DNA from: Solwaraspora sp. WMMA2056 | GTDB taxonomy: Bacteria > Actinomycetota > Actinomycetes > Mycobacteriales > Micromonosporaceae | Assembly: GCF_030345095.1 (NCBI RefSeq) | Contig: NZ_CP128360.1 | Span: 2,480,001 to 2,544,000 of the forward strand | Direction of reading: 5' to 3' | Length of the DNA stretch: 64,000 nucleotides | In this document: one piece after another, positions 1 to 7,478 of the stretch | How the letters are laid out: each line of letters begins with the position of its first letter | Position numbering within the stretch: position 1 is the stretch's first letter | The notes under the pieces: model-generated | Told to the model about the DNA's origin: nothing | Database searches by the model: none | Seen by the model: only the letters and a program-made list of their open reading frames with translations | Program-made: the position numbers and the translations under genes

Positions 1-281
1 GCGTCGGCGACCGGCTTGCCGCCCTCCCGGTTGATCACCTCGGCGAGCTCGGTCATCCGGTTGGCGATCAGCGACCGCCAGCGCAGCAGCCGGCGGCGCC
101 GCTGCGCGTGGCCGATCCCGACCCACCAGGCGCTCGCGGCGCGGGCGGCGGTGACCGCTGCGGCGACGGCGTCGGCGTCGGCGACCGGGAACCGGCCGAT
201 CTCGGTGCCGGTGGCCGGGTGCGAGGAGACGAGGAACCCGTCGGCGACCTCCGGCTGACCGGGAATGCGTACCGCTGTCAT
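1..281 (-). CDS. Aldehyde dehydrogenase family protein, N-terminal part (gene runs off the window)
   Basis: The reverse strand from 281 reads MTAVRIPGQPEVADGF and continues open to the window edge, giving about 93 residues. The order 'SHPATGTEIGRFPVADADAV' followed by 'RRRLLRWRSLIA' and 'REGGKPVADA' is the usual start of NAD(P)-dependent aldehyde dehydrogenases of the succinate-semialdehyde type: a beta-hairpin oligomerisation segment and then the first cofactor-domain helices. The catalytic Cys and Glu lie outside the window, so substrate cannot be judged. The ATG is preceded by GAGGAG with about 5 bases spacing, which supports this start. The gene diverges from the FHA gene; the shared upstream region (282-569) is the least GC-rich stretch nearby. 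Confidence 0.8.
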   Translation of the reverse strand, partial: MTAVRIPGQPEVADGFLVSSHPATGTEIGRFPVADADAVAAAVTAARAASAWWVGIGHAQRRRRLLRWRSLIANRMTELAEVINREGGKPVAD

Positions 282-569
282 CGTCGCTCCTCGTCGCTCG
301 CCGGCACCGACCCGAAGTGTATTCGTGAAAGATACTCGCAGGTAATCGGACGTTGATTCATGGCAATGTATTGGCATGCCTGACCGGGTGTCGTTGCGTC
401 GAGTGTCCGGTTGTCGCAGGCGGTCGCCGAACCGGTGGCGCGGCGCTGGCCCGCCCGGCGGCCAACACCGGACGAGGGACCGTGGCTACGCGTGGGCGGG
501 ACCTGGCAAGCTGCACCGGGTGACGCGACGTGCGTCGCGATCGAGGGTGGAAGGGCGCCACACCAGCAG

Positions 570-1109
570 ATGTCCGAACATCAGTCGCTGTTACCTCTCC
601 TGCAGATCGTCAACGGCCCGACCCCCGGGGCGAGTTACCGCCTCTCCGCCGGCAACCGGGTGATCGGCCGGGACACCGGCCTGGACATCACGATCGACGA
701 CGTCAAGGTCAGCCGGTGTCACGCCACGATCGAGGTGGGCGGCGGCCGTACCGTCCTCACCGACCAGGCCTCGACCAACGGGACCTGGGTCAACGAGCTG
801 CGGATCGCCCAGCCCACCGAGCTGCGCGACGGCGACCGGATCCGCATCGGTGGGATCGAGTTGCGCTACTACGACCCCGCGTCGGCCCTGACCGACCCGG
901 TCGGTACCAGGCTTTCGCTGCCGACCGCCGTGCCGTCGGGCGTACCGGTCCGGCCGACCACCGGCCTGCGGTCGCCGCTGCACGCCGCGCTCGGCGAACC
1001 CACCCAGGCGATGCGTCCGTCCCGCCGGCCCAGCCTGATGCTGATGGCCGGCCTCGCCGCGGTGTTCCTGGTCGGCTGGGTCACCTGGCTGGTCGTGGTG
1101 ATCACCTGA
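570..1109 (+). CDS. FHA-domain protein with C-terminal membrane anchor
   Basis: A 179-residue protein starting MSEHQSLLPLLQIVNGPTPG. Residues about 10-100 form a forkhead-associated (phosphothreonine-binding) domain: 'VIGRDTGLDITIDDVKVSRCHA' carries the conserved G-R and S-R-x-H pattern, and 'TDQASTNGTWVN' the conserved NGT/N loop. A variable linker follows, then a single hydrophobic segment at the extreme C-terminus ('LMLMAGLAAVFLVGW' onward), so it is probably tail-anchored with the FHA domain in the cytoplasm. FHA domains bind Thr-phosphorylated partners of Ser/Thr kinases; the partner is unknown. The frame is open further upstream (to about 411), but that stretch is not FHA-like, so I prefer the ATG at 570. 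No strong ribosome site is visible. Confidence 0.8.
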   Translation: MSEHQSLLPLLQIVNGPTPGASYRLSAGNRVIGRDTGLDITIDDVKVSRCHATIEVGGGRTVLTDQASTNGTWVNELRIAQPTELRDGDRIRIGGIELRYYDPASALTDPVGTRLSLPTAVPSGVPVRPTTGLRSPLHAALGEPTQAMRPSRRPSLMLMAGLAAVFLVGWVTWLVVVIT

Positions 1110-1150
1110 GCGGTGTCGCGGCCGCAGACATGGCAGACTGCCCGGCAAGG

Positions 1151-1166
1151 CTTAGCTGACGTTAAG
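1151..1166. promoter_or_regulatory. Candidate palindromic operator CTTAGCTGACGTTAAG before the acyl-CoA dehydrogenase gene
   Basis: The 16-mer CTTAGCTGACGTTAAG lies 20 bases before the start codon at 1187. It fits an imperfect palindrome CTTARCGNNCGTTAAG also found at 38526-38541 and 47077-47092, in each case before genes of acyl-CoA metabolism. The size and symmetry suit a TetR- or GntR-type repressor, but no regulator is identified. Confidence 0.4.
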
Positions 1167-1186
1167 GCACGGCGGGTGGAGGTAGC

Positions 1187-2899
1187 ATGGCGCGCGAGTG
1201 CAACACGGTCGGAGTCGTCGGACTCGGCACGATGGGCGCGGGGATCGTGGAGGTCTTCGCCCGCAACGGCGTACCGGTGGTAGCGGTCGAGATCGACCAG
1301 ACGGCGCTGGACCGGGGCCGGGCCAACCTGACCGCCTCCACCGACCGGGCCGTCGCCCGGGGCAAGCTCGACCCGGCCGACCGCGACGCCCTGCACGCGC
1401 GGGTCACCTTCGCCGTGGGGCTGGCCGCGCTGAGCGAGGTCGACCTGGTCGTCGAGGCGGTCCCGGAGCGACTCGACCTCAAACAACGCCTGCTCGCCGC
1501 CCTCGACCAGGCCTGCAAGCCGGACGCGATCCTGGCCACCAACACCTCCTCGCTGAGCGTCACCGAGATCGCGGTCGCCACCAGCCGCCCCGAACGGGTC
1601 GTCGGCCTGCACTTCTTCAACCCGGCACCGGTGATGAAGCTCGTCGAGGTGGTCCGCACGGTGGTCACCGACCCGGCGGTCGTCGCCGACGTCGAAGCGC
1701 TCTGCCGGCGGCTCGGCAAGGTCGGCGTGACGCTCGGCGACCGGGCCGGATTCATCGCCAACTGGCTGCTGTTCGGCTACCTCAACCAGGCGATCGGGAT
1801 GTACGAGTCCCGGTACGCCAGTCGCGAGGACATCGACACGGCGATGCGACTGGGCTGCCGACTGCCGATGGGCCCGCTGGCGCTGCTCGACCTGATCGGC
1901 CTGGACACCGCCTACGAGGTGCTGGACACCATGTACCGCCGGGGTGGCCGGGACCGCCGGCACGCCCCGGCTCCGCTACTGCGCCAGATGGTCACCGCCG
2001 GGCTGCTGGGTCGCAAGTCCGGGCGGGGGTTCTACACCTACGAAGCGCCCGGCTCGTCGCGGCTCGTCGTCGACGACCGGACCCCGTCGGCCGGTCAACC
2101 TGGCCGGGCCGGTCAGCAGCCGGCTGCTCGTGAGTCGGCCGGTGGCGCGGTGCCGGTGCGTACCGTCGGAATCGTCGGCGGCGGACCGACCGCCGACCAC
2201 CTCGCGGCGGCCAGCGTCGCCGCCGGGCACACCGTCGTCGCCGTCGCCTACGACGGCCCCGGCACCGACCTGGCCGGACTCGCCGCCGCCGACCTGGTCG
2301 TCGAGACGATCGCCGGGGACCTGGCGACCACCCGGGCGCTGCTCGCCGCGCTGGACGCCGCCTGCCAGCCGGCCGCCGTCCTGGCCACCACCACCTCGAC
2401 ACTGCCCGTCGTCGACCTGGCGATGGCCACCGGCCGGCCGGAACAGGTCCTCGGCCTGCACCTGCCCGCCCCGGCCCCGCAGGGCGACCTCGTCGAGGTG
2501 GTCCGCACGGTCCGCACCGCCCCGCCGGCCGTCGCCACCGTCGCAGGGTTCTGCACCGGCCTCGGTAGGACCGTGGTGACCTGCGACGACCGGGCCGGGC
2601 AGTTGGTCGGGGCGCTGCTGACGCCGTACCTCAACGACGCCGTCCGGATGCTGGAGGCCGGCTACGCGACGGCCGACGACATCGACGCGGCGATGACCCT
2701 CGGCTGCGGCTACCCGACCGGACCGTTCGCGCTGATCGACACTCTCGGCCTGGACACGGTGCTTGCCGTCCAGGAGGCGCTGTACGACGAGACGCGGGAA
2801 CCGGGTCTCGCCCCGGCGCCGCTGCTACGGCACCTGGTGACCGCCGGCCGGCTCGGCCGGCACGTCGGCCACGGGTTCCGCCCGCACCCGCAGAGCTGA
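1187..2899 (+). CDS. 3-hydroxyacyl-CoA dehydrogenase, tandem fusion with a degenerate second copy
   Basis: 570 residues, about twice the usual 280-290 of a bacterial 3-hydroxybutyryl-CoA dehydrogenase. Copy one (about 1-290) looks functional: Rossmann motif GLGTMG (12-17), NTSSLS (about 118), catalytic-His motif HFFNP (about 141) and DRAGFIANWLL. Copy two (about 324-570) aligns over its whole length but is altered: the glycine motif reads GGGPTA, about 40 residues between the first strand and DLVVE are missing, NTSSLS is TTSTLP, HFFNP is HLPAP, and the Asn of the DRAGFIANW motif is gone. The second copy is therefore unlikely to bind NAD or catalyse, and may be structural. The ATG has a good ribosome site (GGTGGAGG, about 4 bases away). 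It oxidises 3-hydroxyacyl-CoA (beta-oxidation, butyrate/PHB metabolism) in the cytoplasm. Confidence 0.9.
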   Translation: MARECNTVGVVGLGTMGAGIVEVFARNGVPVVAVEIDQTALDRGRANLTASTDRAVARGKLDPADRDALHARVTFAVGLAALSEVDLVVEAVPERLDLKQRLLAALDQACKPDAILATNTSSLSVTEIAVATSRPERVVGLHFFNPAPVMKLVEVVRTVVTDPAVVADVEALCRRLGKVGVTLGDRAGFIANWLLFGYLNQAIGMYESRYASREDIDTAMRLGCRLPMGPLALLDLIGLDTAYEVLDTMYRRGGRDRRHAPAPLLRQMVTAGLLGRKSGRGFYTYEAPGSSRLVVDDRTPSAGQPGRAGQQPAARESAGGAVPVRTVGIVGGGPTADHLAAASVAAGHTVVAVAYDGPGTDLAGLAAADLVVETIAGDLATTRALLAALDAACQPAAVLATTTSTLPVVDLAMATGRPEQVLGLHLPAPAPQGDLVEVVRTVRTAPPAVATVAGFCTGLGRTVVTCDDRAGQLVGALLTPYLNDAVRMLEAGYATADDIDAAMTLGCGYPTGPFALIDTLGLDTVLAVQEALYDETREPGLAPAPLLRHLVTAGRLGRHVGHGFRPHPQS

Positions 2900-2917
2900 C
2901 CGGGCGGTCGACCGACG

Positions 2918-2923
2918 TACCCT
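2918..2923 (+). promoter_or_regulatory. -10 element TACCCT of a leaderless-type promoter
   Basis: TACCCT ends exactly 7 bases before the ATG at 2931 and no Shine-Dalgarno sequence is present, which is the geometry of leaderless actinobacterial transcripts. A weak -35 (CTGACC) lies about 16 bases upstream, just inside the end of the preceding gene. Confidence 0.5.
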
Positions 2924-2930
2924 TGCGACC

Positions 2931-3296
2931 ATGAGTCCGCGCCGCAACCGTCCGGTCCGCCGGACCGGCTCCGGCGGCCGCGCCGGGCCCGGCGCGGCAG
3001 GTCAGCCCGAGCCGATCGACCCGGAGCGGGTACGCCGGGGCGTCGCCGCGGTGCAGTCGTGGTCCGACGGCGACTGGATGGTCCGGTCGGTGCCGGGACC
3101 GGCGGCGACCAAGACGTACCGGTGTCCCGGTTGCGTCCAGGAGATCCGCCCCGGGGTGCCGCACCTGGTCGCCTGGCCGGTGGACGGCCGCGGTGACCTG
3201 GCTGACCGGCGGCACTGGCACACCGGCTGCTGGCGGGCCCGCCAGCAGCGCCAGCCCGGGATCGAGCGCTCCCGGTCCGCACCCCGCTACGGCTGA
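2931..3296 (+). CDS. Conserved hypothetical small protein with a Cys/His cluster
   Basis: 121 residues. The first 30 are basic and disordered (Arg/Gly/Pro rich). The core holds CPGCVQEI at about 65-72 and, 30 residues later, HWHTGCW, so two Cys plus His/Cys could form a zinc site; the trailing part is again basic. Proteins of this form are common next to hydrolases in actinomycetes and have no assigned function that I can name with confidence. The start is set by the leaderless-type -10 seven bases upstream. The stop codon lies within the first copy of a 15-base tandem repeat, so the C-terminus may be evolving by repeat slippage. The alpha/beta hydrolase gene follows after 90 bases on the same strand. 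Confidence 0.7.
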   Translation: MSPRRNRPVRRTGSGGRAGPGAAGQPEPIDPERVRRGVAAVQSWSDGDWMVRSVPGPAATKTYRCPGCVQEIRPGVPHLVAWPVDGRGDLADRRHWHTGCWRARQQRQPGIERSRSAPRYG

Positions 3297-3364
3297 ACCC
3301 GGCACGGCTGAACCCGGCACGGCTGAACCCGGCACGGCCGACCCCCGCCACGGCCGACCCGGTC
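3289..3364. repeat. Tandem repeat, 15-base unit acggctgaacccggc
   Basis: Three perfect copies (3289-3303, 3304-3318, 3319-3333) are followed by two degenerate ones (acggccgaccccc.., acggccgacccgg..). The first copy contains the stop codon of the preceding gene, and the last runs up to the promoter of the following hydrolase gene. It is probably a slippage array. Confidence 0.85.
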
Positions 3365-3386
3365 GCGACGGTGGCAGACTGGTCCG

Positions 3387-4220
3387 GTGAGCGAGCCGAT
3401 CCGGTCCATGTCGATCCTGCCCGCCGAGCGCCGCGACATCGAGTTGCACACCGCCGACGGGCTGACCCTGGTCGGCGAGCTGGCGCTGCCGGTCGACCGC
3501 CCGCCGGTCGCCACGCTGATCTGCCTGCATCCGCTGCCGACCCACGGCGGCATGATGGACAGCCACGTGTTCCGCAAGGCGGCCTGGCGGCTGCCGGCGC
3601 TGGCCGGGCTGGCCGTGCTGCGGTTCAACACCCGGGGTACGGCCAGCGAACGCGGCACCAGCGAGGGCAGCTTCGACAACGCCGAGGGGGAGCGGTACGA
3701 CGTCGCGGCGGCCATCGAGTACGCCGAGTTCGCCGAGCTGCCCCGGATCTGGCTGGTCGGCTGGTCGTTCGGCACCGACCTGGCCCTGCGGTACGGCTGC
3801 GACCCGGCGGTCACCGGGGCCGTCCTGCTGTCCCCGCCGCTGCGCTTCGCCACCGATGCGGACCTGGCCACCTGGTCGGAGTCGGGCAAGCCGGTGACCG
3901 CCCTGGTGCCGGAGCTGGACGACTACCTGCGACCGGCGGCGGCGACCGAACGGTTCGCCGCGATCGGTCAGGCGGAGGTGGTCGGGGTGGCGGGTGCCCG
4001 GCATCTGTGGGTCGGTGACGTCGAACGGGTGCTCGACGAGGTGGTACGGCGGGTCGCGCCGCAGGTGCAGGTGCCGTTGCCGACCAGTTGGGACGGCCCG
4101 ATGGAGGTCGGTGACTCCAGCGCGTACGCCGACCGGACGGTCGCCGCCTTCGCGGACGTGCCGGTCACCGGTCCGGCGCAGCGCGACGCCGACGCCGACG
4201 CCGACGCCGACTCAGCCTGA
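3387..4220 (+). CDS. Alpha/beta hydrolase
   Basis: 277 residues starting GTG. It shows the alpha/beta-hydrolase order: LICLHPLPTHGG (oxyanion-hole strand), FNTRGT, the nucleophile elbow GWSFG at about residue 131-135 (nucleophile Ser), and a late GARHLWVG with the likely catalytic His. The ADGLTLVGELALP start resembles the dienelactone-hydrolase/acyl-peptidase-like branch, but the substrate cannot be read from sequence. There is no signal peptide, so it is cytoplasmic. A CAGACT -10-like hexamer ends 6 bases before the GTG with no Shine-Dalgarno, again suggesting leaderless translation. The C-terminus ends in a low-complexity ADADADADSA tail encoded by a gcc-gac microsatellite (about 4187-4212), which is probably unstable in length. 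Confidence 0.85.
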   Translation: MSEPIRSMSILPAERRDIELHTADGLTLVGELALPVDRPPVATLICLHPLPTHGGMMDSHVFRKAAWRLPALAGLAVLRFNTRGTASERGTSEGSFDNAEGERYDVAAAIEYAEFAELPRIWLVGWSFGTDLALRYGCDPAVTGAVLLSPPLRFATDADLATWSESGKPVTALVPELDDYLRPAAATERFAAIGQAEVVGVAGARHLWVGDVERVLDEVVRRVAPQVQVPLPTSWDGPMEVGDSSAYADRTVAAFADVPVTGPAQRDADADADADSA

Positions 4221-4235
4221 CCGCGCCGGGATCGG

Positions 4236-5267
4236 TCAGCGGGGGAGGCCGGCGAGCCGTTCGGTCGTCGGCCGGTCCTCGTCGACGGGCGGATACCCGG
4301 ATGCCCAGTCGCCCCGGGCCCGCCAGACGTCGACCCAGTCGACCCCTCGGGACCGGTCGCGGCCCAGCAGCGTCCTGCCGAGCGCCCGGAGCCCGACCCC
4401 GGCGGTCAGCAACCCGATCCCCAGCCTGGCGCGCGTCGGCGACCAGTGTTGCCGCAGGTAGGTCGACCGGCCGCGGAGCAGTCGGATGCGCTGCCCCTCG
4501 GAGCTGGACGAGGCGCCGACCAGGTGGACGACCTGCGCGTCCGGGGTGAGCACCGGTCTGGCGCCGAGTGCCCGGGCCCGGGTGCTCAGGTCGATGTCCT
4601 CGCTGTAGAGGAAGTAGCGCGGGTCGAAGCCGCCGAGCCGGCCGAACAGCTCCCGTTCGATCAGCAGCAGGCAGCCGGAGAGCGCCGGCACCTCGCGGAC
4701 GGTCCGCCGGTCGTAGCCCGGCAGCCCCTCCGGATCCGCCCAGGCCCTGCCGCGTAGGACGGTCGACAGCCCGGTGGCGAACCCGACCGTGCTCCACACC
4801 GTCGGCAGACCCCAGCAGGAGTAGTTGTCGTCGGTGCCGTCCGGGCGCAGCGTCCGGCCGGTGTACATGCCGTGGCCGGGGTGCCGGTCGGCGAAGTCGA
4901 CCAGGGTGGCCACCGGGTTGCCGACCGGCTCGGTGTCCGGGTTGAGGCAGAGCAGGTAGCGGCCGGAGCTGGCCAGCGCACCCCGGTTGACGCCCCGGCC
5001 GAACCCGACGTTGTCGGTGAGCCGGACGAGCCTGACCTGGGGGAACCGGTCGGCGACGGCGTCGGCCGACCCGTCGGTGGAAGCGTTGTCGACGACCACC
5101 ACCTCAGCGCTGACCGACCCCGACGGCGTGGTGACCGACCCTGACTGCGTAGTGACCGACTCCGACGGGCCACCGGCGAGGCTGGCGTACAGCTCGGTCA
5201 GACAACGCAGGATCAGCTCGCGGGTGTTGTACGAGACGATGACGACCGAGACGTCCGGGCGGCTCAC
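4236..5267 (-). CDS. Glycosyltransferase family 2 (rhamnosyltransferase-like)
   Basis: 343 residues. SVVIVSYNTRELILRCL opens a GT-A fold; VVVDNASTDGS (about 55-65) is the nucleotide-binding DxD-side strand, and LLCLNPDTEP carries the metal-binding DxD-like motif. 'FLYSEDIDLSTRARALG' is the acceptor/general-base signature typical of WbbL/RfbN-like rhamnosyltransferases. A short insertion near residues 33-50 (repeated SVTT[PQ]SGS units) separates strands one and two and is unusual. The 5' end overlaps the stop of the upstream GT26 gene by 4 bases (ATGA type), so the two are translationally coupled. It probably adds a sugar to the lipid-linked repeat unit of the surface polysaccharide, on the inner membrane face. 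Confidence 0.85.
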   Translation of the reverse strand: MSRPDVSVVIVSYNTRELILRCLTELYASLAGGPSESVTTQSGSVTTPSGSVSAEVVVVDNASTDGSADAVADRFPQVRLVRLTDNVGFGRGVNRGALASSGRYLLCLNPDTEPVGNPVATLVDFADRHPGHGMYTGRTLRPDGTDDNYSCWGLPTVWSTVGFATGLSTVLRGRAWADPEGLPGYDRRTVREVPALSGCLLLIERELFGRLGGFDPRYFLYSEDIDLSTRARALGARPVLTPDAQVVHLVGASSSSEGQRIRLLRGRSTYLRQHWSPTRARLGIGLLTAGVGLRALGRTLLGRDRSRGVDWVDVWRARGDWASGYPPVDEDRPTTERLAGLPR

Positions 5268-6172
5268 CGCTGCCTCCCGGTGCTCACCGCGTCGGGCCGA
5301 CGCTGCCGCCGGCCGGCCCGTGGGGCCGGGATCCGCCGGGTCGGCGCGGCCGCGGCCTCCGTCGGTGCGTCCGCCGGGCGGCCGTGCCGTAACCGGTTCC
5401 GGGCGCTACCGCCGAGCAGCCGCACCGCGAACGGTACGTCGTGCAGCAGGTAGCGGCGCATCAGGCGCTGCGGTTCGCCGAGCAGCCGGTGCACCCATTC
5501 CAGTCCGGTGCGCTGCATCCAGCGCGGGGCACGGCGGTGCACCCCGGCGACGAAGCCGATCGCCGCACCGCAGCCCATGAACCAGGTCCCGGGCAGCAGC
5601 GGGCGGAGCCGGGCGATCAGCCGCTCCTGCTTGGGGAAACCGAGACCGACGTAGACCAGGTCGGGCTTGGCTGCGGTCACCTCGTCGCAGATCGCGGCGA
5701 GCTGCTCCTCGGAGGTGTCGAACCCGAACGGCGGGCTCAGCTCGCCGGCGATCACCAACTGCGGGAACGCGGCGCGCAGCACCTCGGCCGCCCGTACGGC
5801 GGTGCCGGGCTCGCCGCCGAGCAGGTAGACCGACCGGCCCCGGGAGCCGAGGCCTGCCGACAGGCTCCAGATCAGGTCGGAGCCGGGGACCCGGGCCGGC
5901 AGTGGGTCGCCCTGGAGGCGACTGGCCCAGATCAGGGGGGCACCGTCCGCCACCACCAACGTTGATGACTCTACGTGTTGGCGGCACTCCACTTCGCGGC
6001 TCGCACGGCGCAGAATGTCCACGTTCGGAGTGATGATCTGTCCGCCGCGCCCGGCATCGAGTGCGGTGACCACCTCGTCGACCACGTCCTGCTCGCGGAC
6101 GGGGTCGAAACTGACGTTACGCAGAGTAATGCGACGCCTATTTGGGGTGATGGTGTCCTGGTCGTGGGGCAC
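5264..6172 (-). CDS. WecG/TagA/CpsF family glycosyltransferase (GT26)
   Basis: 302 residues with the full GT26 pattern: ITPNVDILRRAS near the start, 'VVADGAPLIWASRLQGDPLP', 'GSDLIW', 'VYLLGGEPGTAVRAAEVL', 'PDLVYVGLGFPKQE' and 'GCGAAIGFVAGVHRRAP'. These enzymes (WecG, TagA) transfer N-acetylmannosaminuronic acid or N-acetylmannosamine to a lipid-linked first sugar, so this is likely an early step of repeat-unit assembly at the membrane. The C-terminal 50 residues are Arg/Pro/Ala-rich and disordered. It overlaps the following GT2 gene by 4 bases. The region upstream (6173-6287) lies between divergent glycosyltransferase genes and must carry their promoters. Confidence 0.9.
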   Translation of the reverse strand: MPHDQDTITPNRRRITLRNVSFDPVREQDVVDEVVTALDAGRGGQIITPNVDILRRASREVECRQHVESSTLVVADGAPLIWASRLQGDPLPARVPGSDLIWSLSAGLGSRGRSVYLLGGEPGTAVRAAEVLRAAFPQLVIAGELSPPFGFDTSEEQLAAICDEVTAAKPDLVYVGLGFPKQERLIARLRPLLPGTWFMGCGAAIGFVAGVHRRAPRWMQRTGLEWVHRLLGEPQRLMRRYLLHDVPFAVRLLGGSARNRLRHGRPADAPTEAAAAPTRRIPAPRAGRRQRRPDAVSTGRQR

Positions 6173-6287
6173 AGCAGCACACGGTACTTGCCGGGATGGT
6201 CCAACGGATGGGCCATACGGTGTCAGCTAGGCGATAGTGAGGTTGCCCATTCGACTGGTTGCCGTATCCCCCACAAATGGAATCATC

Positions 6288-7217
6288 ATGCCTGTGCAGA
6301 TTACTGTCATCATGCCGGCCTTCAACGAGGAAGAGGGGATCGGCGCAGCCTTGCGTGCAATGACCGAATCCCCACACTTTGGGCCGGACATCGACATTAT
6401 CGTGGCCGCGAACGGCTGCAGCGACCGTACGGCGGAGGTCGCCCGCGCCTGTGGCGTCCGGGTCCTGGAGATCACCACTCCGTCCAAAATCGCCGCGCTG
6501 AACGCGGCCGACGCGATCGCCGACGGAGACGTACGGATCTATCTCGATGCCGACATCGCCGCGCCGGTCGAGTTGCTGCGCGCGCTGGCGGCCGCGATCG
6601 CCGAACCCGGCGTGGCGGCGGCGGCCCCCCGGCCGGTGATCGACGCGTCGGGCAGCACGTGGCCGGTGCGTGCCTACTATGCGATCAACTCGCGCCTGCC
6701 GGTCTTCAGTGGCCGTCTGTTCGGCCGGGGTCTGATCGCATTGTCGGCCGAGGCGCGGGCGAGATTCACCAATTTTCCGGACATTATCGCCGACGACATG
6801 TTTCTTGACGCCGTGGTGCATTCGACCGAGAAGCGCGACGTTGACCTGCCCGTACGGGTGGTGGCTCCACGCCGTACCGGCGAACTTGTCCGCCGGGTGG
6901 CCCGCTCCCGGGCGGGCAACGCGGAATTCTGGCATTTCGTCCGGACCGACCCGCGCGGCGCGGATCTTGCGCTCGATCCGGTGCCGGGATCCAGCCCTTG
7001 GTCGTGGTTGCGCCGAGTGGTGCTGACGACTCCCCGCCTTGTTCCTGCGGCATTCTGTTATGTGGCGATCACTGTTGCCGCAGAGTTCATGCGTCGTACT
7101 CCTGGATGGAACGTGCGGTCCGGCTGGGGCCGCCCCGGTGGCACCGGGGCGAATCCCCGTGGCGCCACTGATGATCCACAATCTACGGTCAACAGCTCTG
7201 ACGCCGGTCGGGGATGA
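6288..7217 (+). CDS. Glycosyltransferase family 2
   Basis: About 309 residues from the ATG at 6288 (MPVQITVIMPAFNEEEG); an in-frame start at 6237 would add 17 residues that do not resemble the family. VIMPAFNEEEGIG and VAANGCSDRTAEVAR are the GT-A nucleotide-binding strands, and YLDADIAAP carries the DxD metal site. 'PDIIADDMFLDAVV' supplies the ED/D-D general-base region. A hydrophobic stretch near the C-terminus (VPAAFCYVAITVAAEF) may associate with the membrane. Codon usage is slightly less GC-rich than neighbouring genes. It is an isolated gene facing away from the GT26 gene, and probably acts in the same polysaccharide pathway. Confidence 0.85.
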   Translation: MPVQITVIMPAFNEEEGIGAALRAMTESPHFGPDIDIIVAANGCSDRTAEVARACGVRVLEITTPSKIAALNAADAIADGDVRIYLDADIAAPVELLRALAAAIAEPGVAAAAPRPVIDASGSTWPVRAYYAINSRLPVFSGRLFGRGLIALSAEARARFTNFPDIIADDMFLDAVVHSTEKRDVDLPVRVVAPRRTGELVRRVARSRAGNAEFWHFVRTDPRGADLALDPVPGSSPWSWLRRVVLTTPRLVPAAFCYVAITVAAEFMRRTPGWNVRSGWGRPGGTGANPRGATDDPQSTVNSSDAGRG

Positions 7218-7478
7218 GATCAACGATCTCGATCTGTCGATCATTGCCGCGAAGAAATCTCATCATTCACGATGAACGGGTGAGTGATCTTCGTCCTGCC
7301 GGGTTGCCATAAGAGAGCATTAAGTTCCTTGGGAAGGTCTGTGGGCTGGGCTACCGTCAGCCTCGGCCCTGAACGGGCAGCGTGAGCCGCTGCCACCGCG
7401 TCGGGGTCGGAGTGCCTGGGGGAGATCCACCAAACGCGATACCGACTACGGACCTTTGTCCCGAGAGGTGTACATCTC

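Noticed and set aside
411-569. Longer start for the FHA protein
   Set aside because: The added 53 residues are Arg/Pro-rich with no similarity to FHA proteins.
7130-7172. A hairpin-rich segment resembling a riboswitch stem
   Set aside because: It is inside the 3' end of a glycosyltransferase gene, the pairing is imperfect and no aptamer consensus fits.
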